From contig NZ_LMUR01000018.1 of assembly GCF_009765825.1 (NCBI RefSeq), forward strand, positions 1,678,301-1,742,300: a stretch of 64,000 nucleotides of DNA, read 5' to 3'. The notes beneath the pieces are model-generated. The model did not search any database. It saw only the letters and a list, made by a program, of their open reading frames with translations, and had not been told where the DNA came from. Both the position numbers and the translations under genes were made by a program. Position 1 is the stretch's first letter. Each line of letters starts with the position of its first letter. This document shows positions 44,671-52,612 of the stretch, piece by piece. This DNA comes from Granulicella sp. L60. GTDB taxonomy: Bacteria > Acidobacteriota > Terriglobia > Terriglobales > Acidobacteriaceae.

Positions 44671-45456
44671 ATGCCACCCAAGAAGGCGTCTCCACTACCG
44701 TTTATTCAGAGTCTGGATCGAGGCCTGACGATTCTTCAGTCGGTAGCCCTCTCCAAGCAGCCAGTATCACTCGGAGAAATTGCTGAACGACTCGATATCG
44801 ATCGCAGTAGCGCGTTCCGCCTAGCTCACACGCTTCGTCGACGCGGGTTTCTCTCGTGCCCCGCTGGGCGCAAGGACTTCATTCTCGGATCTGCCATGTG
44901 GACGCTGTCCCATCAATATGACTGGAGCAATATGCTGGTCCGTGTGGCGCATCAGGAGTTGAAGTCGCTGGCGAATCAGATTAACGAAACGGCCCATCTT
45001 GCGATTCGTGAAGGTAAGAATGCTCTGTTCATCGATTCCGCTCATGCCAATCATGTGATCGCTGTTGCCGGGCAGACCGGAGAGCTTGTTCCTCTCTACT
45101 GTACTGCTCATGGCAAGGCTCTGCTGGCGGATGCGGACGAGCGTTCGCTGAAGGTGCAGTTTGGGTCGGCTCCATTGAAGAAGTTCACAAAGACTACGAT
45201 TACGAGCATCCAATCTCTTGCGAAGGATTGCATCTCGATTAAGAAGCGTGGGTTTGCTACGGACGAGTCTGAATTCCGCGAAGATATGCGATGTGTGGCG
45301 GCTCCTATTCGCGTTCAGAACGATTTGATTGTAGGTTCGATCGGTATCTCCGCTCCACTGTCTCGCTTCGGGAAAGATCTTTATCCAGAGTATGCGGCGA
45401 AGGTGTGCAAGGTGGCGAACGATATCGGCCAGCTTTTGAGTAACGCGGAACAATAG
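44671..45456 (+). CDS. IclR-family transcriptional regulator
   Basis: A 261-residue IclR regulator. N-terminal winged helix: FIQSLDRGLTILQSVALSKQPVSLGEIAERLDIDRSSAFRLAHTLRRRGFLSCPAGRKDFILG (about 11-75). Effector-binding domain: HLAIREGKNALFIDSAHANHVIAVAGQTGELVPLYCTAHGKALLAD and CVAAPIRVQNDLIVGSIGISAPLSRF. This family usually controls sugar-acid or aromatic catabolism, binding small organic acids. Its place amid SDR, lactonase and transketolase genes makes it their likely regulator. AAGAGGT lies just before the ATG. Confidence 0.92.
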   Translation: MPPKKASPLPFIQSLDRGLTILQSVALSKQPVSLGEIAERLDIDRSSAFRLAHTLRRRGFLSCPAGRKDFILGSAMWTLSHQYDWSNMLVRVAHQELKSLANQINETAHLAIREGKNALFIDSAHANHVIAVAGQTGELVPLYCTAHGKALLADADERSLKVQFGSAPLKKFTKTTITSIQSLAKDCISIKKRGFATDESEFREDMRCVAAPIRVQNDLIVGSIGISAPLSRFGKDLYPEYAAKVCKVANDIGQLLSNAEQ

Positions 45457-45496
45457 AGTCACAGATCTGACAAGGCATTCACCTTTTAAATTAGAG

Positions 45497-45520
45497 CGGC
45501 ACCCTTCGGGGTGCCGTTTT
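45497..45520 (+). terminator. Intrinsic terminator of iclR
   Basis: An 8-bp stem CGGCACCC / GGGTGCCG with a stable TTCG loop, followed by TTTT. It lies 40 bp after the iclR stop. Confidence 0.85.
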
Positions 45521-45588
45521 GCATGTCGAAAAACTTCCTGCTCATACCTCGCGTCGACGAACAGCTTTGTGTTATTGTTGCAATCGTC

Positions 45589-45605
45589 GTTGCATAAAGC
45601 GCAAC
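45589..45605. promoter_or_regulatory. Candidate IclR operator, lactonase promoter
   Basis: GTTGCAT-AAA-GCGCAAC has the 7-3-7 layout with matching outer five bases (GTTGC/GCAAC). Half-sites flank it (ATTGTTGCAAT at 45574; GTTGCATGCG at 45610). It is 56 bp before the lactonase ATG. Confidence 0.55.
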
Positions 45606-45660
45606 TGCGGTTGCATGCGAATGCTTTTCAATCTATTTCAGAGTGCAGGCCCCAATACAA

Positions 45661-46689
45661 ATGTCTAATCCGATCCTCGACTTTAGCATCGATAAAAATT
45701 CCCTGCGTTATATTGGCAGCGGGCTGCAGCGTCCCGAATGCATTCTGGCTGAGCGCAACGGATCGCTATGGGCTGCGGATGCCCGCGGTGGCGTAGTTCG
45801 TATTTCGCCCGATGGCGAACAGAAGATCGTCACGCAAAAGATCTCCGGCCATTTCGAAGGCGTCACCAGTGAGGCGTCCAGGTATCTGGAAGGAACTTTG
45901 CCAAATGGGCTCGCCTTTGCGCGGAACGGAGATGTTCTGATTTCGAACTTTGGCACAGACCGCCTGGAGATCATGACGCGCGATGGCGATTCCAGTGTGC
46001 TCGCGGACAGTATCGATGGTGAGCCGATAGGTAAGGTAAATTTTGTTCTGCGGGATTCCAAAGATCGAATCTGGATCACCATCTCCACGAAGATAAAGAA
46101 CTGGATGCATGCACTACGGCCAGATCTTCCAGACGGCTATATTGCGCGATACATCGACGGAAAGTTCCACATCGTGGCGAGTGGTTTTCACTTCACCAAC
46201 GAGATTCGCATGGATGCGAAGGAAGAGTTTCTCTATGTGGCCGAGACAACAGGCGGCTGCATCAGCAGGTTGCGAGTGAACGCAGATGGCTCACTCGGCG
46301 AAAGGGAGATCTTTGGCCCTGCGAGTCTTGGCAAGGGGGCATGGCCTGACGGCATCGCCTTTGACAGCGTCGGCAATCTCTGGGGGACGATGGTTTACTC
46401 TGACAAACTCTTCGTCCTTACGCCGCAGGGTGATATGCGCCTGCTGCTTGATGAGGGGGATCCCAAAAAGGTCGATGAGTTGGAGAAGGCGTTCTTTCAG
46501 AACCAGGTTAATCAGGATGTACTATTCGCTACGGGACAAGGAGTTGCACCCTGGATGGCGAGCGTAACATTCGGTGGCCCTGATCTGCGGACCGTCTATA
46601 TCGGATCGTTGAAGGGGCATCGGATCCCTTACTTCCGCGCACCAGTGGCCGGTCTGCCGATGGTGCATTGGAACGACACCTATGCTTGA
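45661..46689 (+). CDS. SMP-30/gluconolactonase-family protein
   Basis: A 342-residue six-bladed propeller of the SMP-30/LRE family (PF08450). Stretches such as GLQRPECILAERNGSLWAADARGGVVRISPDG (metal-ligand Glu in PECI), LPNGLAFARNGDVLISNFGTD, HFTNEIRMDAKEEFLYVAETTGGCISRL (Asn ligand) and GAWPDGIAFDSVGNLWGTMVYSDKLFVL (Asp ligand) carry the divalent metal-binding pattern. It probably opens a sugar lactone made by the PQQ or SDR dehydrogenases. No signal peptide is evident. GTG at 45643 is an alternative start. Confidence 0.85.
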   Translation: MSNPILDFSIDKNSLRYIGSGLQRPECILAERNGSLWAADARGGVVRISPDGEQKIVTQKISGHFEGVTSEASRYLEGTLPNGLAFARNGDVLISNFGTDRLEIMTRDGDSSVLADSIDGEPIGKVNFVLRDSKDRIWITISTKIKNWMHALRPDLPDGYIARYIDGKFHIVASGFHFTNEIRMDAKEEFLYVAETTGGCISRLRVNADGSLGEREIFGPASLGKGAWPDGIAFDSVGNLWGTMVYSDKLFVLTPQGDMRLLLDEGDPKKVDELEKAFFQNQVNQDVLFATGQGVAPWMASVTFGGPDLRTVYIGSLKGHRIPYFRAPVAGLPMVHWNDTYA

Positions 46690-46725
46690 TGGCGGGTCTG
46701 TTGGTTGTGCAGGCCCTCGATTCGT

Positions 46726-47697
46726 TTACGACACATCTGCGTGTACGACTCCTTGATCGATCAGCCAATCCACGGACTCATGCAGCGCTTCGAGTGAGGT
46801 ATAGCGTGGTTCGTACCCCAGTAGTCTGCGGGCTTTGGCTATACTGCAGTTCGGGGAGTGTGCGATGTGGTCCCATGTTGCAGCAGCATCTTTCTCTGAA
46901 ACACCTTTTCTCCACTCCTCCCATGGGAGGAACTCCAGGACCGGCGGATGTCCAAACCATGCGCTAACTCGTTCCGCGTATCCGCGCAGCGTCAATGCGG
47001 CCGGCGATACGATGTGGAAGCTCTCTCCTAAAGCGACGCTCCTACGTTCTATAGCTCTCATGAAGCTCTGAGCTACGTCATCCGCATGGACGTGATGCAG
47101 AGTCTCCATCCCGATATTGGGTAGTTGAATCGGCAGTCCTTGAAGCAATCTGGAGAATACCTCAGGATTGAAGTTTCCAGCTGGATTGACTGGCGCCCAT
47201 CCCGGCCCGACCAAGTGCCCTGGGTGCAGGATCGTCACCGGTAGTCCTGATCTCCGGCTCTCTCGCAGCAGGTACTCTTCAATCGCGGACTTTCTTTTGC
47301 CGTAGTCGCCGAATGCTTGGCGCGGCTGGGTTTCAGAGGTTGGTACTTCCATGCTTGGTCCGTGTACCCAAATGGTTCCGCAGTGCAGGAGATGGCCCAC
47401 CCGTCCGCGAAGCGCTTCGACGAGCTGCTCTGCATTTTCAAGTCTGTAGCAGGTGAGATCGATGACCGTGTCGGCATTCAGGCTTGCGATCTTCTCTCCG
47501 AAGTTTCCTTCCGCTTCTTCCATCGCCCGATCGCACTCCAATCGCTCCAATCGCTCCATCGTCCGCCACACGGCATGCTTCCGGTATGGCTTCTTTAGGC
47601 CTCGGGTGACACAGACAACCGAATGGCCCGCTTCGATGAGTCGAGGAGTTAAAAAGCTGCCGATATGGCCCGTTCCTCCAATAATTGCAACACGCAT
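46726..47697 (-). CDS. NAD-dependent epimerase/dehydratase-family protein
   Basis: A 323-residue extended SDR: Rossmann motif IIGGTGHIGSFLTPRLIEAGH at the N-terminus, DTVIDLTCYRLENAEQLVEALRGRVGHLLHCGT, and active-site YxxxK in FGDYGKRKSAIEEYLLRES. It resembles atypical epimerases/uronate dehydrogenase-like proteins acting on nucleotide sugars or free sugar acids; the substrate cannot be told. AAGGA stands 11 bases before the ATG. It runs opposite to the adjoining lactonase and transketolase genes and is divergent from the latter. Confidence 0.82.
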   Translation of the reverse strand: MRVAIIGGTGHIGSFLTPRLIEAGHSVVCVTRGLKKPYRKHAVWRTMERLERLECDRAMEEAEGNFGEKIASLNADTVIDLTCYRLENAEQLVEALRGRVGHLLHCGTIWVHGPSMEVPTSETQPRQAFGDYGKRKSAIEEYLLRESRRSGLPVTILHPGHLVGPGWAPVNPAGNFNPEVFSRLLQGLPIQLPNIGMETLHHVHADDVAQSFMRAIERRSVALGESFHIVSPAALTLRGYAERVSAWFGHPPVLEFLPWEEWRKGVSEKDAAATWDHIAHSPNCSIAKARRLLGYEPRYTSLEALHESVDWLIDQGVVHADVS

Positions 47698-47979
47698 GTT
47701 TGAACTTATCCTTTTCTAAAACCGAGGGATGTATCGGCAGACCCTTCGCGATTTTTGCACATGTTTACAAGCAGGTACGAGAATATGACGTGAAAGGAGT
47801 ATGGAACGTACAGCAACCGATATTCTATGTTGCCTCCCATGAGGGGGCATAGAACTGGTTGACTGTCCCACTCTTGCGAGCATATACTTCCGCACTATTA
47901 GCAATAACTATTGCGCAATACGCATGATTAGCATTCGCTGAGCGAAAAATACTTCCGTCAAGGATACTGCCCCGAAATC
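47698..47979. other. Divergent promoter region, epimerase / transketolase
   Basis: About 280 bp, A/T-richer than the neighbouring genes. It contains one candidate IclR operator (47910). No ORF or RNA gene is supported. Confidence 0.5.
47910..47926. promoter_or_regulatory. Candidate IclR operator, transketolase promoter
   Basis: ATTGCGC-AAT-ACGCATG: the left half and the ACGCA core of the right half match the 44287 palindrome; the last two bases differ. It lies 54 bp before the transketolase start. Confidence 0.5.
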
Positions 47980-50130
47980 ATGATGAATGAAACCGCGACC
48001 TCCGCACCAGCTCGAACACTTGACCGAGAGCTCTTTTTGCATGGGCATCCACTGCTACGCGAAGGCATCTTGAAGTTGTTGGCGATCAAAGATTCGGATG
48101 TTCGCATTCTGACACTGGGACAGAGCCGGGATGCGATCGATAACGGGCTGCACTCTGGCGGAGCTTTCTCGGCGACTATTCCGCTCGTCGCTCTCTTCTA
48201 CGGTGGCTTTCTTCGCTTGAATATTGAAGATCCTACCAAACGCGGCTACGACATGTTCACTCTCAGCAAGGGACATGCCGTGGCTGCGCTTGCTTCGATC
48301 TACGCGGAGCTAGGCTACTTCGATGAAAAGGTGCTTCGGCACTCGCGTTCGCACGAGAGTATTTTGAATGGACATCCAGGGCCGATTCTTCCGGGCATCC
48401 ACATTGCCACAGGTCCTATGGGGCAAGGTATTGGCGTCGCGCAGGGTTTTGCTATCGCCGGCCGGACGAGCCCTCGTTTTGACTCTTACTGCATGGTGGG
48501 TGATGGAGAGTTGCAGGAGGGTTCCGTGTGGGAGTCTGTGATGTATGCCGGACAGAACCACCTCGACAACTTTTGCGTTCTGGTGGATCGCAACAACGGG
48601 CAGCTCGATATTCATAACCGCATGTTGTTTCCCATGCCGCCATTGGAGCAAGTCTTCGGATCGTTTGGCTGGATTACGCACAACGTCGATGCGACGCAGT
48701 ATGACGGCGTCTTCGCAGCGCTTGAACAGTTCCGCTTTGGACCGCGCAACGGCAGGCCGACCGCGATCATCTGCAATACCAGCAAGGGGTACGGAGCATT
48801 CTCCGACTTTATGAACAAACATAAAGTCACTACCACCGAAGCGCTGCTGGTGCAGGAGTTGGAGCTGCAAAAGCGACAACGCGCGAACCGTGTCGCAGAG
48901 TTTGTGTCCTATGTGGATCAGTTTGATCAGAGTGAGCGTGCTGATTCAGTACGCCGATTGCTGTTCGATGCTGCGCGGCAGATGCATCTGGATGCTGAGG
49001 AAGGCTCACTGAAGAGGAGCACCTTCGACGCGATCGTGGGACCAGTGCTCACAAAGCGCGTGCCGTCCCGAGACAAGCGCATTCGCTACGATGACAGGCT
49101 GCTTCCTAAGCTGGACGCAAAGAAGAGCTATAGTGCTGCGGAGATTGTCACGGCTGCGATGAAGGTCTTTGCTGTCGATAGCTCAGTGGCTTCGATCGAC
49201 TCAGACCTTGCATCGACGAGTGGCCTTGAGGCCGGGGTTGCGGCAGTGGACCAGAGGCGCGCACTCAATGTGGGAGTCGCTGAAGCGAACATGATGTTGA
49301 TTGGGGAGGCCTTTGCAGCCCTGGGAATGAATACGTGGGTCAGTACGTTTTGTCCCTTCTTCAATTGGCAGGTTCTCCGTCGTATCGCTGTAGGGCAGCA
49401 GGAGCGACTGGAGGCGATGCAGTCGAGAGATGGGTGGTTGAGTGAAGGGCATGGGCTGGATCTCACCTTTCTGGCGACGGCGGCAAACCTTGAGACGCGG
49501 ACCAACGGCGCGACTCATATGGGCAACGATGACATTACAACGTTCGATGCGGTAGGAAGTCTCAACATCATCGACGTCTCTTGCCCGCAGCAGATGCTTT
49601 CGATTATGCGGTGGATCATGGAAGGCAATCGGGGACTGGTCTATGTTCGCGTCATGAGGACTGGCTCCGCGGTTCTCTATAGCCAGGACTACACCTTTCG
49701 TTTTGGTGAAGGAAAGATTCTGCGTGAGAGCGATGCTGATGCAGCGATCATTATTAGCAGCGGCCGTGGGGTCCATGAGGCGCTCGCGGCAGCAGATCTT
49801 TGCGCGAAGCAGGGTATCGCCGTTCAGGTGATCGACATGCCTTCCGTCGATGAAGAGCTTTTGCTTAGAGCTTATGTCTCGTCCAAGCCACTGATTTTTG
49901 CGGAGCAGAACAACGGCTATCTGTGGCAAAACTTTCTGAAGGTGCTCTATCGTAATCGGACTAAGACGGATATTGCAGGGCTAAATCGTGTCGTTACGAT
50001 CAATACGCTCACCGCCGAAGGGAAGCCACAGTTTATCCATTCCGCCACGTACGAGGAGTTGATTGCTGCGTTCAACCTGACGCCAGCTGCCATCATGGAA
50101 GCCGTCCAGAGTGCGGTCGCATCGAAATGA
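47980..50130 (+). CDS. Transketolase, single-chain, catabolic type
   Basis: A 716-residue thiamine-diphosphate enzyme. The TPP domain contains SKGHAVAALASIYAELGYFDE, GHPGPILPGIHIATGPMGQGIGVAQG and the metal motif GDGELQEGSVWESVMYAGQNHLDNFCVLVDRNNGQLD (about 168-207). The pyrimidine domain contains VGVAEANMMLIGEAFAALGMNTWVSTFCPFFNWQ. The C-terminal domain is transketolase-like. Sequence style is nearer the two-subunit archaeal-type transketolases fused in one chain than housekeeping TktA, fitting a dedicated sugar pathway. It may split or join a keto-sugar made by the upstream enzymes. An alternative would be a dihydroxyacetone-type synthase. Confidence 0.87.
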   Translation: MMNETATSAPARTLDRELFLHGHPLLREGILKLLAIKDSDVRILTLGQSRDAIDNGLHSGGAFSATIPLVALFYGGFLRLNIEDPTKRGYDMFTLSKGHAVAALASIYAELGYFDEKVLRHSRSHESILNGHPGPILPGIHIATGPMGQGIGVAQGFAIAGRTSPRFDSYCMVGDGELQEGSVWESVMYAGQNHLDNFCVLVDRNNGQLDIHNRMLFPMPPLEQVFGSFGWITHNVDATQYDGVFAALEQFRFGPRNGRPTAIICNTSKGYGAFSDFMNKHKVTTTEALLVQELELQKRQRANRVAEFVSYVDQFDQSERADSVRRLLFDAARQMHLDAEEGSLKRSTFDAIVGPVLTKRVPSRDKRIRYDDRLLPKLDAKKSYSAAEIVTAAMKVFAVDSSVASIDSDLASTSGLEAGVAAVDQRRALNVGVAEANMMLIGEAFAALGMNTWVSTFCPFFNWQVLRRIAVGQQERLEAMQSRDGWLSEGHGLDLTFLATAANLETRTNGATHMGNDDITTFDAVGSLNIIDVSCPQQMLSIMRWIMEGNRGLVYVRVMRTGSAVLYSQDYTFRFGEGKILRESDADAAIIISSGRGVHEALAAADLCAKQGIAVQVIDMPSVDEELLLRAYVSSKPLIFAEQNNGYLWQNFLKVLYRNRTKTDIAGLNRVVTINTLTAEGKPQFIHSATYEELIAAFNLTPAAIMEAVQSAVASK

Positions 50131-50165
50131 ATTTTGATTTTCAGTAAAGAGAAGAGGATACTGGC

Positions 50166-50552
50166 GTGAAGCTACCGATCATCGACGAGACTACTATCGA
50201 AGCGCTGAATCTTCCCGGTAGGGATCTGCGCTGGATCATTACAAAAGACAATGTCAGCGCACAACACTGCACCATGTGCATGATTGAGGTCGAGCCTGGC
50301 CAGACGGTTCGTCCGGCCCACTCTCACCCGAATGGCGAAGAGGTGATCTACCTTATTCAGGGCAGTGGACGCGTGATGATTGATGGAGTCATCGAACCGG
50401 TGAAGCAAGGCTGCGCCGTGCTTTTTCCGCAGGGAAGTATTCACATGCTTCAGAACTCGGGAGAAGAGCTTATGAAGGTCGTTTGCTTCTTCGCGCCGCC
50501 TTCGGACTTGAGTACCTACAAGTTCTTCGACGACATTTCGTTTCCTGAATAG
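50166..50552 (+). CDS. Cupin-domain protein
   Basis: A 128-residue single cupin barrel with motif 1 VRPAHSHPNGEEVIYLIQGSG (metal ligands His, His, Glu) and motif 2 GCAVLFPQGSIHMLQNSG. Small cupins in such clusters are often sugar isomerases or epimerases, or lack proven activity. GTG start at 50166 with AGAGGAT upstream. It is 35 bp after the transketolase, so it is in the same operon. Confidence 0.85.
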   Translation: MKLPIIDETTIEALNLPGRDLRWIITKDNVSAQHCTMCMIEVEPGQTVRPAHSHPNGEEVIYLIQGSGRVMIDGVIEPVKQGCAVLFPQGSIHMLQNSGEELMKVVCFFAPPSDLSTYKFFDDISFPE

Positions 50553-50610
50553 ATACCAAAAGTTAGCGGTTCCCAAAGCGATACATTATGGCTAAATCTA
50601 AGGAAAAGTA

Positions 50611-52539
50611 ATGTCAAAGAAGCGTAGGTTGATTGTTGTGGCATCGACGTTGCTCTGTGTGTTACCCGCCTTAGCCTCTGGTCCTTCGTTTCGCCCCGAT
50701 CTCACCATAAGCACAACAAGCCTCAACGGCTGGCATACCTTCGGCCAGGCAAGCTGGCGTGCGGAAGGTGGCGAGATTGTGGGGACGCCTAAGCAGGGCG
50801 GTGGCGGCTGGCTGGTGCTGGATCACTCTTATCAGGACATCAACTTTTACACCGAATATCGGTGCGCGGATGGCTGCGTTACGGGTGTTCTTTTGCGCGC
50901 ACAACAACTCCCTGGTGGAGGCATGAAGGGTGTGTATGTGTCTCTCAGCGATCCGGGACTTGAAGCCTATGCTGTAACGATCGATGCGCAAGGCAAGATA
51001 CTTGAACGCGACAAACTACGACGAGGTGGAGGCCTGGTCCGCGTAGCTCCTCCTCCGCCTCCTAATCCTCCGGCCCAGAAAAGCGGCGGGGCTCGAGCAC
51101 AGAATTCGACGGTGAATCTGCCGCTTCAGCCGAGTGACACCAGTCTTCGACCCAATGAATGGAATAGTGCCGAGATCTTCTTTGATGCGAACATTGTTCG
51201 GGCTTTCCTCAACAATGGTCATGAAAATGGCGCCGTAGGAGACGAGGGTTATGGGCCGATTGCGCTTTATATCGGAGGAAGCGGATCTGTGCACTTCAAG
51301 GGTATGGCTTTGGGTGACCTCGGACTTAAAGTGCGTGAAAAGGAAGTTGTATCGAATGACTTCAGCAAGCAGAGGCTGAGTGACTTCTATTACTCCTGGG
51401 GTTCTGCGGCCGCGGACTTTAACCATGACGGTGTCTTGGATGTTGTCTCCGGACCTTACATCTACTATGGACCCGACTATTTGAAGTCACGAGAGATCTT
51501 TCTGGCTCAAAGTTCAAATCCCACCACGGAGTTTGCGACTGACTCGACGATGGAGTTTGCAGCAGACTTCACCGGTGATGGCTGGCCCGACGTTATCACC
51601 GTTATGTTTGGTGGTGGACCGGGTGTGCAACTGTATGTCAATCCGAAGGGCGAGGGGCGGCGCTGGGACAAATATACGGTCGTAAGCGGCGTTCAAAGCG
51701 AGATCGCGGTCCTTCGGGATGTAGATGGCGACGGCAAGCCAGAGCTTGTTTACTCCGGTGATGGATACGTTCGGTATGCAAAGCCTGATCCTGCAAATCC
51801 CGCTGGGCCGTGGATCGTCCATAACATCTCCGAGAAGGGCTATGGAGCGGGTCATGGTATTGGAGTTGGCGATATCAATGGCGATGGACGAATGGATATT
51901 GTAGACCCTTACGGTTGGTGGGAGCAGCCCGCACCCGGCGTCAGTCAGGAGTCATGGACTTACCATCCCGCTGCATTTGCGCGATATGGCCGGGGGATGA
52001 TGGGTGGCAGTGTCATGGCTGTATATGACGTGAATGGTGACGGCTTGAACGATGTAGTCACGTCGCTGAACGCCCACGGTTGGGGTCTGGCATGGTTCGA
52101 ACAAAAACGGGACGCGCAGGGGAAGATCTCCTTTGTTCAACACACTGTGATGGATGACTTCTCGACAAAGAATGCCGGAGGTGTGACCTTCTCCGAGCTT
52201 CATGGATCGACCTTTGCTGATGTGGACGGCGACGGAGTTCCGGATTTCATTGTAGGCAAGCGATATTTCTCGCACCTGGATACAAATATCGATCCGGATC
52301 CCCGTGGCTCACCGGTCTTGTATTGGTATCAGACGGTTCGAAATCCAAAGGCTCCGGGGGGAGGCGAGTTAGTCCCTCACCTCATTGATAACCATAGCGG
52401 TGTGGGCTCGGATGTATTGGCGGTCGATCTGAATAAGGATGGCGCGATGGATATTGTGACAACGACGCGGTTTGGCACATTCATCTATTGGGGAAACCCG
52501 GGTCCTCACACGAATGCGCAGACCAAGTTACGGCAGTGA
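50611..52539 (+). CDS. Secreted DUF1080-like domain fused to FG-GAP/VCBS propeller
   Basis: A 642-residue exported protein (signal RRLIVVASTLLCVLPALASG). Residues about 35-245 look like a 3-keto-disaccharide hydrolase/DUF1080 beta-sandwich: GWHTFGQASWRAEGGEIVGTP, WLVLDHSYQDINFYTEYRC, GVLLRAQQ, RPNEWNSAEIFFDANIVRAFLNN. Residues about 265-640 carry at least six calcium-binding FG-GAP motifs (DFNHDGVLDVV, DVDGDGKPELV, DINGDGRMDIV, DVNGDGLNDVV, DVDGDGVPDFI, DLNKDGAMDIV), suggesting a propeller. It may bind or cleave a modified disaccharide at the surface. A proline run (about 150-157) links parts of the first domain. AAGGA precedes the ATG. Confidence 0.82.
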   Translation: MSKKRRLIVVASTLLCVLPALASGPSFRPDLTISTTSLNGWHTFGQASWRAEGGEIVGTPKQGGGGWLVLDHSYQDINFYTEYRCADGCVTGVLLRAQQLPGGGMKGVYVSLSDPGLEAYAVTIDAQGKILERDKLRRGGGLVRVAPPPPPNPPAQKSGGARAQNSTVNLPLQPSDTSLRPNEWNSAEIFFDANIVRAFLNNGHENGAVGDEGYGPIALYIGGSGSVHFKGMALGDLGLKVREKEVVSNDFSKQRLSDFYYSWGSAAADFNHDGVLDVVSGPYIYYGPDYLKSREIFLAQSSNPTTEFATDSTMEFAADFTGDGWPDVITVMFGGGPGVQLYVNPKGEGRRWDKYTVVSGVQSEIAVLRDVDGDGKPELVYSGDGYVRYAKPDPANPAGPWIVHNISEKGYGAGHGIGVGDINGDGRMDIVDPYGWWEQPAPGVSQESWTYHPAAFARYGRGMMGGSVMAVYDVNGDGLNDVVTSLNAHGWGLAWFEQKRDAQGKISFVQHTVMDDFSTKNAGGVTFSELHGSTFADVDGDGVPDFIVGKRYFSHLDTNIDPDPRGSPVLYWYQTVRNPKAPGGGELVPHLIDNHSGVGSDVLAVDLNKDGAMDIVTTTRFGTFIYWGNPGPHTNAQTKLRQ

Positions 52540-52612
52540 GGTAGGGAAGCAAGACATCGTACCGTTAATCACTGAACTTCGTATCCTAAATGTACCTAGC
52601 TAAGAGGGCAAA

